NCBI GenBank assembly: GCA_910577735.1
Contig: CAJTOO010000004.1
Span: forward strand, 107,629-171,628
Direction: 5' to 3'
Length of the DNA: 64,000 bases
From: an uncultured Lachnospiraceae bacterium
GTDB taxonomy: Bacteria; Bacillota; Clostridia; Lachnospirales; Lachnospiraceae
Shown: positions 8,900-18,167 of the stretch, one piece after another
Layout: every line of letters begins with the position of its first letter
Position numbering within the stretch: the first letter of the stretch is position 1
Program-made: the position numbers and the translations under genes
The notes under the pieces: generated by a model
The model's database searches: none
Seen by the model: the letters and a program-made list of their open reading frames with translations, nothing else
Told to the model about the DNA's origin: nothing

Positions 8900-10051
8900 A
8901 TGAAGAGAGTTTTTTTGATCGTATTAGATAGTTTTGGAATCGGAGAGATGGAGGATGCGGAAGCCTATGGGGATAAAGGAACCAATACCCTGCGGTCCGT
9001 GTCCTCAAGCTCTGTCTTTTCCATGCCTAATATGGAGAAATTAGGACTTTTTAATATAGAGGGCGTTACCTGCCGGGATGGGGTTAAGGCGCCCCGGGCG
9101 AGAATTGCCCGTATGAAGGAAGCGTCCAAAGGGAAAGATACCACCATTGGGCATTGGGAGATTGCCGGAATTGTGTCCAGGCAGCCGCTGCCCACTTATC
9201 CGGAAGGCTTTCCGGAGGAAGTTCTGGAGGCATTTGCGGAGGCCGCCGGAAGAGGCGTACTCTGTAACAGACCCTATTCTGGCACGGAAGTCATCCGGGA
9301 TTACGGTGACGAGCATGTTCGGACAGGTAAGCTGATTGTTTATACTTCCGCAGACAGCGTGTTTCAGATTGCGGCACATGAGGATGTGGTGCCTGTGGAG
9401 ACCCTGTATGAGTATTGCAGAATGGCCAGGGAGATTCTGCAGGGCAGACATGGGGTGGGCCGGGTGATTGCAAGACCCTTTGTGGGGACGTCGGGTAACT
9501 ATACAAGGACGCCCAGGCGGCATGACTTTTCTTTAGAACCGCCGGCAGTGACAATGCTGGATCAGCTTAAACGTGCGGGCAGGGATGTGATATCTGTGGG
9601 CAAGATTAAAGATATCTTTGCGGGCAGAGGAATTACAGAAGCTGTCTACACAAAGGGCAATGAGGAAGGGATTGAGAGAACGCTGGAATATCTGGACAAG
9701 GAATTTGAAGGGCTTTGCTTTGTTAATCTTGTAGATTATGACATGCTTTATGGTCATCGCAATGATATCGAAGGTTATGCACGGGCGCTTACTTATTTTG
9801 ATCGGAAGCTTCCGGAGATTCTTGGCAGACTTGGGGAGGAGGATATTCTGATGATCACGGCAGATCATGGATGTGATCCCGGGTATACAGTTTCCACAGA
9901 TCATTCCAGAGAGTATACCCCGTTTCTGATGTATGGAAATAAGGTGAGGCCGGAGAATTTGGGTACGAGAGATACATTTGCGGATATTGGGGCCACAGTG
10001 CTTGCTTATTTTGGACTCGAGCCGGAGTTTGCGGGGACATCCATGTTGTGA
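8900..10051 (+). CDS. deoB: Phosphopentomutase
   Basis: A 383-residue enzyme of the alkaline-phosphatase superfamily that interconverts (deoxy)ribose 1-phosphate and 5-phosphate in nucleoside salvage. Metal-binding and active-site blocks are all present: LIVLDSFGIGEMEDA at the N-terminus, the phospho-acceptor Thr in KDTTIGHWEIAG (about residue 80), DYDMLYGHRND (about 280) and ITADHGCDP (about 320), with HSRE in the C-terminal third. Length is normal for the family. GGAGG lies just before ATG 8900. No nucleoside phosphorylase or transporter gene is adjacent, so it seems to be expressed alone or with prfC. Confidence 0.95.
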   Translation: MKRVFLIVLDSFGIGEMEDAEAYGDKGTNTLRSVSSSSVFSMPNMEKLGLFNIEGVTCRDGVKAPRARIARMKEASKGKDTTIGHWEIAGIVSRQPLPTYPEGFPEEVLEAFAEAAGRGVLCNRPYSGTEVIRDYGDEHVRTGKLIVYTSADSVFQIAAHEDVVPVETLYEYCRMAREILQGRHGVGRVIARPFVGTSGNYTRTPRRHDFSLEPPAVTMLDQLKRAGRDVISVGKIKDIFAGRGITEAVYTKGNEEGIERTLEYLDKEFEGLCFVNLVDYDMLYGHRNDIEGYARALTYFDRKLPEILGRLGEEDILMITADHGCDPGYTVSTDHSREYTPFLMYGNKVRPENLGTRDTFADIGATVLAYFGLEPEFAGTSML

Positions 10052-10120
10052 GTGTAAGATGGATGTCGGTGCAGACAATATGAGAAAGTTTACCAGAAGG
10101 TCAGTTTGGAGGATAAAAAC

Positions 10121-11713
10121 GTGGGTAATTTTGCGGAGGAAATTAACAAAAGAAGAACTTTTGCGATCATATCGCATCCGGATGCGGGTAAGACGACCCT
10201 CACCGAAAAATTTTTATTATATGGGGGCGCCATTAATCTGGCAGGCAGTGTCAAGGGTAAAGCGACAGCCAGACATGCAGTCTCAGACTGGATGGAGATA
10301 GAGAAGGAGAGAGGTATTTCGGTTACTTCTTCCGTGCTGCAGTTTGAATACGGCGGCTTTTGCATTAATATCCTGGATACACCAGGACATCAGGACTTCT
10401 CAGAAGACACTTACAGAACGCTGATGGCGGCAGATTCGGCAGTGATGGTCATCGATGCCTCCAAGGGAGTTGAGGCGCAGACGCGTAAGTTGTTTAAGGT
10501 ATGCGTGATGCGTCATATCCCGATTTTTACATTTATTAATAAGATGGACAGGGATGCCAATGATACCTTTGAATTGTTGGATGATATAGAGAAAGAGCTT
10601 GGTATTGCCACTTGCCCGATCAATTGGCCGATTGGTTCCGGGAAGAATTTTAAGGGTGTTTATGAGAGGGAGAGCAAATGTGTCATTACCTATTCGGATA
10701 CGGAGAAGGGCACCAAAGAGGGACATGCTACCCGGATTTCCGTTGAGGAAGAGGAGAGGCTGACTGCCCAGATTGGGGAAGAAAATAAGGCACAGCTTAT
10801 GGATGAAATCGAACTCTTGGATGGTGCCAGCGCGCCATATGATCTTTCCCAGATACAGGCGGGGGATCTGACGCCGGTGTTCTTTGGTTCCGCGTTGACA
10901 AACTTTGGGGTGGAGATCTTTTTACAGCACTTTTTAAAGATGACTACCACACCTCTTGCCCGCAAGGCGAATATCGGGTTGATTGATCCTGTAGAACATG
11001 ATTTTTCGGCTTTTGTGTTTAAAATCCAGGCCAATATGAATAAGGCTCATCGTGACAGAATTGCTTTCATGCGGATTTGTTCCGGGAAGTTTGATGTGAG
11101 TGAAGAAGTGAAACATGTGCAGGGCGGGAAGGTGATGCGTCTGTCACAGCCCCAGCAGATTATGGCAGATGAGAGAAAGATTTTGAGTGAGGCTTATGCC
11201 GGAGATATCATCGGTGTTTTTGATCCGGGAATCTTTTCCATCGGGGATACTATCTGTATGCCTAAGGAGGAGTTTGCGTATGAAGGGATTCCTACGTTTG
11301 CACCGGAACATTTTGCCAGAGTCAGACAGATGGACACCATGAAAAGGAAACAGTTTGTCAAAGGCATTACACAGATTGCGCAGGAAGGTGCGATTCAGAT
11401 TTTCCAGGAATTTAATACGGGTATGGAAGAGATTATTGTGGGCGTCGTTGGTGTTTTACAGTTCGATGTCCTGAAGTACCGTCTGGAAAATGAATATAAC
11501 GTTGAGATTAAGCTGGAGAATCTTCCTTATGAACATATAAGGTGGATTGAAAATAAGGAGATTGACCTGGACAAGCTGACAGGGACTTCTGATATGAAAA
11601 AGATCAAGGACTTAAAGGGAAATCCGCTGTTGTTATTTGTCAATCCCTGGAGCATCGGCATGACTTTAGACAGAAACGAGGGTCTGGTTTTATCGGAGTT
11701 TGGAAGAAATTAA
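10121..11713 (+). CDS. prfC: Peptide chain release factor 3 (RF3)
   Basis: A 530-residue translational GTPase that recycles class-I release factors. GTPase motifs: SHPDAGKTT (P-loop, about residue 18), DTPGHQDF (about 85) and NKMDRDAND (about 140), followed by the EF-G-like domain II and a C-terminal domain (LNEYNVEIKLENLPYEH region) specific to RF3. The start is placed at GTG 10121, eight bases after GGAGG (10108-10112); the frame also opens at TTG 10106, but that codon overlaps the ribosome site. Family length (about 525-530) fits the GTG. Confidence 0.95.
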   Translation: MGNFAEEINKRRTFAIISHPDAGKTTLTEKFLLYGGAINLAGSVKGKATARHAVSDWMEIEKERGISVTSSVLQFEYGGFCINILDTPGHQDFSEDTYRTLMAADSAVMVIDASKGVEAQTRKLFKVCVMRHIPIFTFINKMDRDANDTFELLDDIEKELGIATCPINWPIGSGKNFKGVYERESKCVITYSDTEKGTKEGHATRISVEEEERLTAQIGEENKAQLMDEIELLDGASAPYDLSQIQAGDLTPVFFGSALTNFGVEIFLQHFLKMTTTPLARKANIGLIDPVEHDFSAFVFKIQANMNKAHRDRIAFMRICSGKFDVSEEVKHVQGGKVMRLSQPQQIMADERKILSEAYAGDIIGVFDPGIFSIGDTICMPKEEFAYEGIPTFAPEHFARVRQMDTMKRKQFVKGITQIAQEGAIQIFQEFNTGMEEIIVGVVGVLQFDVLKYRLENEYNVEIKLENLPYEHIRWIENKEIDLDKLTGTSDMKKIKDLKGNPLLLFVNPWSIGMTLDRNEGLVLSEFGRN

Positions 11714-11792
11714 GCGGTGGTACAGATAAAGTTCAGCTCTATGCGGTTTCGTAGGGTGGGAGTGACATTCTGGGGGAGGAGGGCATTGGTCT

Positions 11793-12989
11793 ATGAAGAA
11801 AACAGGAATTTTATTGATGGGTATGTTGTTATTGACCGGCGCACTGGCGTATGCCTGGCATCAGCTGCCCCATGAGAAGAGTGACCTGTACAGGCAGGCA
11901 GACCTGGGCGCGGAACAGACGGAGTTTGAGGAGCCGGAACAGGTAATCCGGCAGGACCGGGTACAGATAGAGATGTCCCTTGAGAAATGCTTTGCCTACC
12001 AGAGACTGCCGGAGGAAGAGCAGATTGTCTATCTGGAGATTTTAGATGCGCTGATCAATTATCGGCAGGAGGTTAAGCTTTCCACTTTTGATAAACAGAA
12101 AATTTCCCATGTTTTTCAGTGTGTGTTAAACGATCATCCGGAAATCTTTTATGTGGATGGCTACAGCTATACGGAGTATACGCTGGGAGATGTGCTTAAA
12201 AAGGTAACCTTTACAGGGACATATCGGTTTTCCCAGAGTGAAGTGGCGGAAAAACAGGCACTGATAGATGATTATGTAAACCAATGTCTGGCCGGCATGC
12301 CGGAGGGAGCAGACGAATATACGAAGGTAAAATACATTTATGAATACCTGATTCATCATACCGATTATGACGCAACGGCGCAGGATAATCAGAATATCTG
12401 CTCTGTATTTATCGAGGGAAAGTCTGTCTGCCAGGGCTATGCCAAGGCGGCACAATATTTGCTCAATAAGGCGGACATTTTTGCCACGCTGGTGCTTGGC
12501 CGAGTGATTGGCGGAGAAGGACATGCCTGGAATCTTGTGCGGATTGACGGGGAATACTATTATGTGGATACTACCTGGGGGGATGCTTCTTATCAGGCGG
12601 TGGGCGGTAAAGACAGCTATCCGGCAGAGAAGATTCCCACCATCAACTATGACTACCTGTGTGTTACCACCAAACAGCTGGAACTGACACATACGCTGGA
12701 CAACGTAGTGGAGCTGCCGGAGTGTACGGCTATGGAAGCAAATTACTATGTGCGGGAGGGCGTGTACTTTACAGAATGGGACGAAGAACGGCTTGCCCGG
12801 ATTTTTGCAGCCGGCTATGAGAAGGGAAATACTTATGTGACCTTAAAGTGTGCCGACTATGAGACTTACAGACAGATGCATACGGCATTGATTTTGGAAC
12901 AGAAAATCTTCCAGTATCTGGAATGTCCTGACGGAGCGGTGTCCTATACCGATAATGAAAAGCAATACAGTATGAGCTTCTGGCTTTAA
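11793..12989 (+). CDS. Membrane-anchored transglutaminase-like protein
   Basis: A 398-residue protein with an N-terminal signal or anchor segment (GILLMGMLLLTGALAYA), a helical linker and a transglutaminase-like core. The papain-type triad is visible: Cys213 in SVCQGYAKAA, His244 in GEGHAWNLV and Asp259 in YYVDTTWGD. Such extracellular proteins in Clostridia are thought to be peptidases or cross-linking enzymes of the envelope. The C-terminal ~120 residues after the core are not recognised. The gene is isolated, with 79 bases after prfC, and may have its own promoter. Its order differs from the wall-binding transglutaminase at 32838. Confidence 0.8.
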   Translation: MKKTGILLMGMLLLTGALAYAWHQLPHEKSDLYRQADLGAEQTEFEEPEQVIRQDRVQIEMSLEKCFAYQRLPEEEQIVYLEILDALINYRQEVKLSTFDKQKISHVFQCVLNDHPEIFYVDGYSYTEYTLGDVLKKVTFTGTYRFSQSEVAEKQALIDDYVNQCLAGMPEGADEYTKVKYIYEYLIHHTDYDATAQDNQNICSVFIEGKSVCQGYAKAAQYLLNKADIFATLVLGRVIGGEGHAWNLVRIDGEYYYVDTTWGDASYQAVGGKDSYPAEKIPTINYDYLCVTTKQLELTHTLDNVVELPECTAMEANYYVREGVYFTEWDEERLARIFAAGYEKGNTYVTLKCADYETYRQMHTALILEQKIFQYLECPDGAVSYTDNEKQYSMSFWL

Positions 12990-13001
12990 ACGGAATAGGG
13001 C

Positions 13002-13030
13002 TAGGCAAAAAACAGAAATTTTGATATACT
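13002..13030 (+). promoter_or_regulatory. Possible sigma-A promoter of the Gls24-nusB-xseA operon
   Basis: TAGGCA (13002-13007), a 17-base spacer and TATACT (13025-13030). The -10 is good, the -35 matches four of six. It is the only candidate in the gap before the 10-kb run of co-oriented genes. Confidence 0.4.
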
Positions 13031-13064
13031 TAATCCAAATGAGAGAAAGGTATGGTTATTGTTT

Positions 13065-13451
13065 ATGGAACAGGAAACAGGCAGAAACTCGTATGTATTG
13101 CAGGAAGATGAGAGATTCGGGACCGTAAAGATTGCGGATGATGTGGTGGCCATGATTGCTGCGCTGGCAGCCACAGAGGTGGACGGTGTGGCTGCTATGG
13201 CTGGCAATATGACCAATGAACTGTTGAGCAGGGTAGGTGTCAGAAGCCTTTACAAAGGCGCCAGGGTAGATGTTTCCAATAAGAAGGTCAAGGTGGAACT
13301 TGCCATTACCATGGAATATGGATATAATATCCCGGCTACTTGTCAGCGCGTCCAGAATAAGGTAAAAGGTGCTATAGAGAACATGACAGGTTTAGAGGTG
13401 CTGGATGTGAACATCCGCATCGCCGGCATTAATGTGACGAAAGAAAAATAA
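13065..13451 (+). CDS. Asp23/Gls24 family protein (YqhY-like)
   Basis: A 128-residue protein of the Asp23/Gls24 family, here next to nusB as B. subtilis YqhY is. Family hallmarks are GTVKIADDVVAMIAALAATEVDGVAAMAG near the N-terminus (a short conserved block) and the later KVKVELAITMEYGYNIP. In B. subtilis YqhY is linked to acetyl-CoA carboxylase, and other members to envelope stress; neither can be judged here. The start could be ATG 13065 (used) or TTG 13059, which is closer to the weak AAAGG ribosome site at 13046-13050. Confidence 0.85.
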   Translation: MEQETGRNSYVLQEDERFGTVKIADDVVAMIAALAATEVDGVAAMAGNMTNELLSRVGVRSLYKGARVDVSNKKVKVELAITMEYGYNIPATCQRVQNKVKGAIENMTGLEVLDVNIRIAGINVTKEK

Positions 13452-13469
13452 GACAGAGCGGGAGTTGAT

Positions 13470-13865
13470 ATGAGCAGAAGAGAATTGCGGGAGCAGATTT
13501 TTAAATTACTGTTTCGCGTGGAGTTTAACAGGGTGGAAGATATGCCGGAGCAGGAGCAGCTCTTTTTCGAGGATGAGGATGCGGCGCAGGAAGAAGATGC
13601 TGCCTATGTCTCCGAAAAGTTCAGAAAGATTTTCGATAAGCTTTCGGACATCGACAGCCGGTTGAACGAGAAGGCAGAAGGGTGGGATACCACCAGAATG
13701 AGCAAAGTGGATTTGACAATCTTAAGACTTGCTGTCTATGAGATCTGTTATGATGAGAATGTTCCCACAGGTGTGGCGATCAATGAGGCAGTGGAGCTTG
13801 CCAAGAAATTTGGGCAGGATGCATCGTCCGGGTTTGTGAATGGTATTCTGGCCAAATTTGCATAA
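13470..13865 (+). CDS. nusB: Transcription antitermination factor NusB
   Basis: A 131-residue all-helical RNA-binding protein that, with NusE (S10), binds boxA during rRNA transcription. It has the N-terminal REQIFKLLFRVEF, the middle WDTTRMSKVDLTILRLAVYEI and the C-terminal PTGVAINEAVELAKKFG motifs of NusB. Length is typical. It lies 18 bases after the Gls24-like gene and 13 bases before xseA. Confidence 0.95.
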   Translation: MSRRELREQIFKLLFRVEFNRVEDMPEQEQLFFEDEDAAQEEDAAYVSEKFRKIFDKLSDIDSRLNEKAEGWDTTRMSKVDLTILRLAVYEICYDENVPTGVAINEAVELAKKFGQDASSGFVNGILAKFA

Positions 13866-13878
13866 GGCAGGTGTGCTC

Positions 13879-15123
13879 ATGCAGAATCGGAATATATATA
13901 CAGTTGCACAGGTCAATTCTTATATTAAAAATATGTTCACGCAGGATTTTATGTTGCAGTCCATCCGGGTAAAGGGAGAGGTCAGCAACTGTAAGTATCA
14001 TCCCTCTGGACATATTTATTTTACATTAAAGGATATAAAAGGGACAATAGCATGTGTTATGTTTGCTTCTTCCCGCAAGGGACTGTCTTTCCGGATGTCG
14101 GAGGGGCAGCAGGTAGTGGTAAATGGCAGTGTGGATGTCTATGAGAGGGACGGTAAATACCAGCTTTATGCCAGGGAGATTTCCTTAGACGGTGCGGGAG
14201 CACTCTATGAGCGGTATGAGCGGTTAAAACGGGATCTGGAAGAGCGGGGAATGTTTGCGGCGCAGTATAAACAGCCGATTCCCCGTTATATCAGGACACT
14301 GGGCGTTGTGACAGCATCCACAGGCGCTGCAGTGCGCGACATTATTAATATTGCCACAAGGAGAAATCCATATGTGCAGATTATCCTCTATCCTGCCATT
14401 GTGCAGGGGGAGGCAGCAGTTCCCAGTATCATCAATGGAATCCATGCACTGGAAAGACAGGGAGTGGATACGATCATTGTGGGCAGGGGCGGCGGTTCCA
14501 TCGAAGACCTCTGGGCTTTCAATGAGGAGGCAGTGGCCCAGGCGATTTTTGACTGCAGTGTGCCGATCGTTTCAGCCGTTGGGCATGAGACGGACACTAC
14601 CATTGCGGATTTTGTGGCGGATCTTCGGGCGCCCACGCCGTCTGCAGCGGCAGAACTTGCAGTTTATGATATCGGGCAGCTGCAGGACAGATTGGATGAA
14701 TATAGTTATACCATGCGGCATCATATGGAAGCGGTGATACAACGTATACGCAGGGAAGCAGCGCAGTATGGTGTGAGATTAAAATATGTGAGTCCGGCAA
14801 ACCGGATCCGCATGAAAAGGACACAGGCGTTATCCTTAGAGGAGAGGATTCAGAATGTGATGGAGGGTCTGCTGGTTGAACGAAGGCACCGGCTGGCACT
14901 TTATGTAGAGCAGATGAAAGGATTGTCGCCCTTGGATAAGCTGAATCAGGGCTATTCATATGCGGCAGATGCGGCAGGAAGGACATTGTCCAGCGTGAGC
15001 CAGACTGCTGCAGGGGAACAGATTACCGTGTATGTAAAGGATGGACGGATTAAAGCTTCTGTGACGGATACAGAGACGAGAGAACTTACAGGAAGAGAAC
15101 CGGGAGAAGTTCTAAGGCAGTAG
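13879..15123 (+). CDS. xseA: Exodeoxyribonuclease VII large subunit
   Basis: A 414-residue subunit of ExoVII, which digests single-stranded DNA to oligonucleotides. It has the N-terminal OB fold (YTVAQVNSYIKNMF ... VRVKGEVSNCKYHPSGHIYFTLKD region) and the catalytic core with GVVTASTGAAVRDI, IIVGRGGGSIEDLWAFNEE and SAVGHETDTTIADFVADLRAPTPSA blocks, then a coiled-coil tail. The frame extends back to 13840 inside nusB; ATG 13879 is preferred because AAGGCAGG lies about eight bases upstream. The small subunit gene follows after 24 bases. Confidence 0.95.
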   Translation: MQNRNIYTVAQVNSYIKNMFTQDFMLQSIRVKGEVSNCKYHPSGHIYFTLKDIKGTIACVMFASSRKGLSFRMSEGQQVVVNGSVDVYERDGKYQLYAREISLDGAGALYERYERLKRDLEERGMFAAQYKQPIPRYIRTLGVVTASTGAAVRDIINIATRRNPYVQIILYPAIVQGEAAVPSIINGIHALERQGVDTIIVGRGGGSIEDLWAFNEEAVAQAIFDCSVPIVSAVGHETDTTIADFVADLRAPTPSAAAELAVYDIGQLQDRLDEYSYTMRHHMEAVIQRIRREAAQYGVRLKYVSPANRIRMKRTQALSLEERIQNVMEGLLVERRHRLALYVEQMKGLSPLDKLNQGYSYAADAAGRTLSSVSQTAAGEQITVYVKDGRIKASVTDTETRELTGREPGEVLRQ

Positions 15124-15147
15124 AAGACGCAGGTCGTGGAGGTAAGA

Positions 15148-15384
15148 ATGAAAGATAAAGATACAGCGGTACAGGAAGAAGAACGGACGTTATCTTTAGA
15201 GGAAACCTTTGAACAGATTGAGGAGGTCATTGCCCGTTTGGAGACAGAAGAGATTACGTTGGAAGAGTCTTTTCAGGAATATAACAGAGGTATGAAGCTG
15301 TTACAGCACTGCAATGCAACAATAGATCAGGTGGAAAAAAAGGTACTGCAGATTAATGAAGATGGTGGATTGGATGAATTTTAA
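15148..15384 (+). CDS. xseB: Exodeoxyribonuclease VII small subunit
   Basis: A 78-residue acidic helical protein with the family core SLEETFEQIEEVIARLE and YNRGMKLLQHC. ATG 15148 lies five bases after a perfect GGAGG (15138-15142); the GTG at 15136 overlaps that site and is rejected as a start. Several XseB chains wrap the XseA coiled coil. The 3' end overlaps the probable start of ispA by 11 bases. Confidence 0.93.
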   Translation: MKDKDTAVQEEERTLSLEETFEQIEEVIARLETEEITLEESFQEYNRGMKLLQHCNATIDQVEKKVLQINEDGGLDEF

Positions 15385-16276
15385 CGAAGAGATGACAGAT
15401 AAGATCAGGCAGATTGAGGAAATGATACAGCTTCATCTGCCCAAAGAAGAAGGTTATCAGCGCACTGTGATAGAAGCCATGAACTATGCGGTCTTAGGCG
15501 GCGGCAAGAGGTTGCGGCCCATGTTGATGGCAGAGACTGCGGCTGTGTTTGGCGGTGCAGGAGAAAGCCTTGCATATTTCATGATGGCGCTTGAGTGTAT
15601 TCATACGTATTCACTGGTACATGATGATCTGCCGGCCATGGATAATGATGATTACCGCAGAGGACGTAAGACAGTCCATATTGTTTATGGGGAAGGTATG
15701 GCAGTCTTAGCGGGAGACGGACTGCTTAATTTTGCATTTGAGACAGCCGCAGCGGCTTTTCATATGGCTTCAGAGCCGCAAGACTGTCAGCGGATAGCGA
15801 AAGCGGTGCAGATTCTGGGGAATAAGGCCGGTATTTACGGTATGATCGGCGGGCAGTGTGCGGATCTCAAGGCTGAGGAGATGGGGGAAGATGTGACCAA
15901 GGACATGCTGCTCTATATCCATGAGCACAAGACAGCAGCTTTGATTCAGGCGGCGATGATGATTGGTGCAGTGCTGGCAGGGGCAGATGACGAGGCAGTG
16001 TTACAGATTGAGAAATGCGCTTACAATATTGGCATTGCCTTTCAGATTCAGGATGATATCCTGGACGTGACAAGCAGTCTGGAAGTGTTGGGCAAGCCTG
16101 TAGGGAGCGATGAGAAAAATAACAAACTCACCTATGTATCCATGCATGGTCTGGAAGAATCCAGAAAGCAGGTGGAGGAGTTATCCCGGGAAGCGATTGC
16201 CATCCTGCAATCTTTCAGCAGGCGGAATTTCTTTTTGGAACAGTTGGTGGAACAGTTGATATACAGAGAAAAATAA
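15374..16276 (+). CDS. ispA: Polyprenyl synthetase (farnesyl/geranyl diphosphate synthase)
   Basis: A 300-residue trans-prenyltransferase that condenses isopentenyl diphosphate with allylic diphosphates. The first Asp-rich motif is HDDLPAMDND (about residue 84) followed by RRGRKTVH, and the second is QIQDDILDV (about 226); GGGKRLRPML near residue 45 binds the diphosphate. Residues before the first motif (ECIHTYSLV) suggest a short-chain product such as farnesyl diphosphate. The start is uncertain: ATG 15356, 15362 and 15374 are in frame; 15374 follows a weak GGTGG and gives the usual length. It sits next to dxs, so two steps of isoprenoid supply are co-transcribed. Confidence 0.93.
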   Translation: MNFNEEMTDKIRQIEEMIQLHLPKEEGYQRTVIEAMNYAVLGGGKRLRPMLMAETAAVFGGAGESLAYFMMALECIHTYSLVHDDLPAMDNDDYRRGRKTVHIVYGEGMAVLAGDGLLNFAFETAAAAFHMASEPQDCQRIAKAVQILGNKAGIYGMIGGQCADLKAEEMGEDVTKDMLLYIHEHKTAALIQAAMMIGAVLAGADDEAVLQIEKCAYNIGIAFQIQDDILDVTSSLEVLGKPVGSDEKNNKLTYVSMHGLEESRKQVEELSREAIAILQSFSRRNFFLEQLVEQLIYREK

Positions 16277-16286
16277 GGGGTGTACC

Positions 16287-18161
16287 ATGTTATTAGAAAA
16301 GATTGAACAGGCGAATGATATCAAGCAGGTTACACCGGAGGATTATGGTGTTCTGGCAGAGGAGATCAGGCAGTTTCTGATTCAGACTATCAGTGTGACG
16401 GGCGGTCATCTGGGATCCAACCTGGGGGCTGTGGAATTGACGATGGCCTTGCACTTGTTCTTGGATCTGCCGGAGGATAAACTGATCTGGGATGTGGGGC
16501 ATCAGTCTTATACCCATAAGATTTTGACCGGCAGGCGGGATGGGTTTGTTAATCTGCGTAAGTTCGGCGGTATGAGCGGCTTTCCCAAGCGTAAGGAGAG
16601 TGATTGCGACTGTTTTGACACAGGCCACAGTTCCACTTCCATATCGGCTGGGCTTGGCATGGTGAAAGCCCGGGATATACAGGGAGGAAGTCAGACCATC
16701 GTATCTGTGATCGGGGATGGTTCGCTTACGGGCGGCATGGCTTATGAGGCCCTGAACAATGCGTCACGTCTGGAAACGAATTTTATCATTGTGTTAAACG
16801 ATAACAACATGTCTATTTCTGAGAATGTGGGCGGTGTATCCAAATATCTGAACAATATCCGTACAGCGGACACCTATCTTGGTTTAAAAGAAGGGGTCTA
16901 CAATTCTCTGCATGGTAAATCCAAATATGGAGACAAGGTAGTATCACAGATCAGGCGGGCGAAGAGCAGCTTTAAGCATCTTGTGGTGCCGGGGATGTTT
17001 TTTGAAGATATGGGCATCACGTATTTAGGACCGGTGGACGGTCATAACATCCCTGAGATGGTACATATGCTGAGGGAGGCGCGTAAGGTCAAGAAGGCGG
17101 TCCTGGTTCATGTGATTACGCAGAAGGGCAGAGGTTATACGCCGGCAGAGAGACATCCTGCCAGATTCCATGGAGCAGAGCCCTTTGATATAGAGACCGG
17201 CATTCCCAGTGCACCCAGGATGAAGGCAAATTATACGGATATCTTTTCCACCGTCATGTGTAAGCTGGGACAGCGGGATGAAAAGGTGGTGGCGATTACG
17301 GCGGCCATGCCGGACGGTACAGGTTTAAAGCGGTTCCGCAATATGTATCCGGAGCGGTTCTTTGATGTGGGGATAGCGGAGGAGCATGCGGTGACTTTTG
17401 CGGCAGGACTTGCGGCAGGGGGATTAAAGCCCATTGTGGCTATTTATTCATCCTTTTTGCAGCGTGCCTATGATCAGATTCTGCATGATGTATGTATCCA
17501 GAATCTTCCGGTGGTGTTCTGTATAGACAGGGCCGGACTGGTGGGCAGTGATGGTGAGACTCATCAGGGTATTTTCGATCTGTCCTATCTGTCTTCCATA
17601 CCCAACATGCATGTTATGGCGCCCAAGAATAAATGGGAGCTTTCCGATATGATAAAATTTGCGCTTTCTTTCGGCGGGCCGGTGGCGGTCAGGTACCCCA
17701 GGGGTGAGGCTTATGACGGTCTGAAGAATTACCGGGCGCCTGTGGAATATGGTAAGAGCGAAGCAATCTATCAGGAGAAGGATATCATGCTCCTGGCCGT
17801 GGGCAGTATGGTGAAAGTGGCGCTGACGGTACGGGAACAGCTGATAGAACAGGGCTTTGCCTGCTCCCTGACCAATGCCAGGTTTGTGAAACCAATCGAT
17901 GAGGAGGCTGTTCGAGAGTCCTGTAAGAGTCACCGCCTGCTTGTGACGATGGAAGAGAATGTGGCCAGCGGCGGTTATGGCGAGAAGGTAAGAGAATATG
18001 TGGATGGGCTTGGCGTATCCACACAGGTACTTTGCATCACGATTCCGGATGAATATGTGGAACACGGCAATGTGGAACTTTTGAAACAGGAGATTGGCAT
18101 TGACGCGGTCTCCATTGTGGAGAAGGTCAGTGCAAAATATAAATCCATGACAGAACAGTAG
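16287..18161 (+). CDS. dxs: 1-deoxy-D-xylulose-5-phosphate synthase
   Basis: A 624-residue thiamine-diphosphate enzyme, first step of the MEP isoprenoid pathway (pyruvate plus glyceraldehyde 3-phosphate). Visible are the HLGSNLGAVELTMALH and GHQSYTHKILTGR blocks, the thiamine-binding GDGSLTGGMAYEALNNA (about residue 143), the catalytic glutamate in DVGIAEEHAVTFAAG (about 365) and DRAGLVGSDGETHQG (about 413). Length is typical. AAGGGG precedes ATG 16287 and the gene lies ten bases after ispA. The product also feeds thiamine and pyridoxal synthesis. Confidence 0.97.
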   Translation: MLLEKIEQANDIKQVTPEDYGVLAEEIRQFLIQTISVTGGHLGSNLGAVELTMALHLFLDLPEDKLIWDVGHQSYTHKILTGRRDGFVNLRKFGGMSGFPKRKESDCDCFDTGHSSTSISAGLGMVKARDIQGGSQTIVSVIGDGSLTGGMAYEALNNASRLETNFIIVLNDNNMSISENVGGVSKYLNNIRTADTYLGLKEGVYNSLHGKSKYGDKVVSQIRRAKSSFKHLVVPGMFFEDMGITYLGPVDGHNIPEMVHMLREARKVKKAVLVHVITQKGRGYTPAERHPARFHGAEPFDIETGIPSAPRMKANYTDIFSTVMCKLGQRDEKVVAITAAMPDGTGLKRFRNMYPERFFDVGIAEEHAVTFAAGLAAGGLKPIVAIYSSFLQRAYDQILHDVCIQNLPVVFCIDRAGLVGSDGETHQGIFDLSYLSSIPNMHVMAPKNKWELSDMIKFALSFGGPVAVRYPRGEAYDGLKNYRAPVEYGKSEAIYQEKDIMLLAVGSMVKVALTVREQLIEQGFACSLTNARFVKPIDEEAVRESCKSHRLLVTMEENVASGGYGEKVREYVDGLGVSTQVLCITIPDEYVEHGNVELLKQEIGIDAVSIVEKVSAKYKSMTEQ

Positions 18162-18167
18162 GCGCTT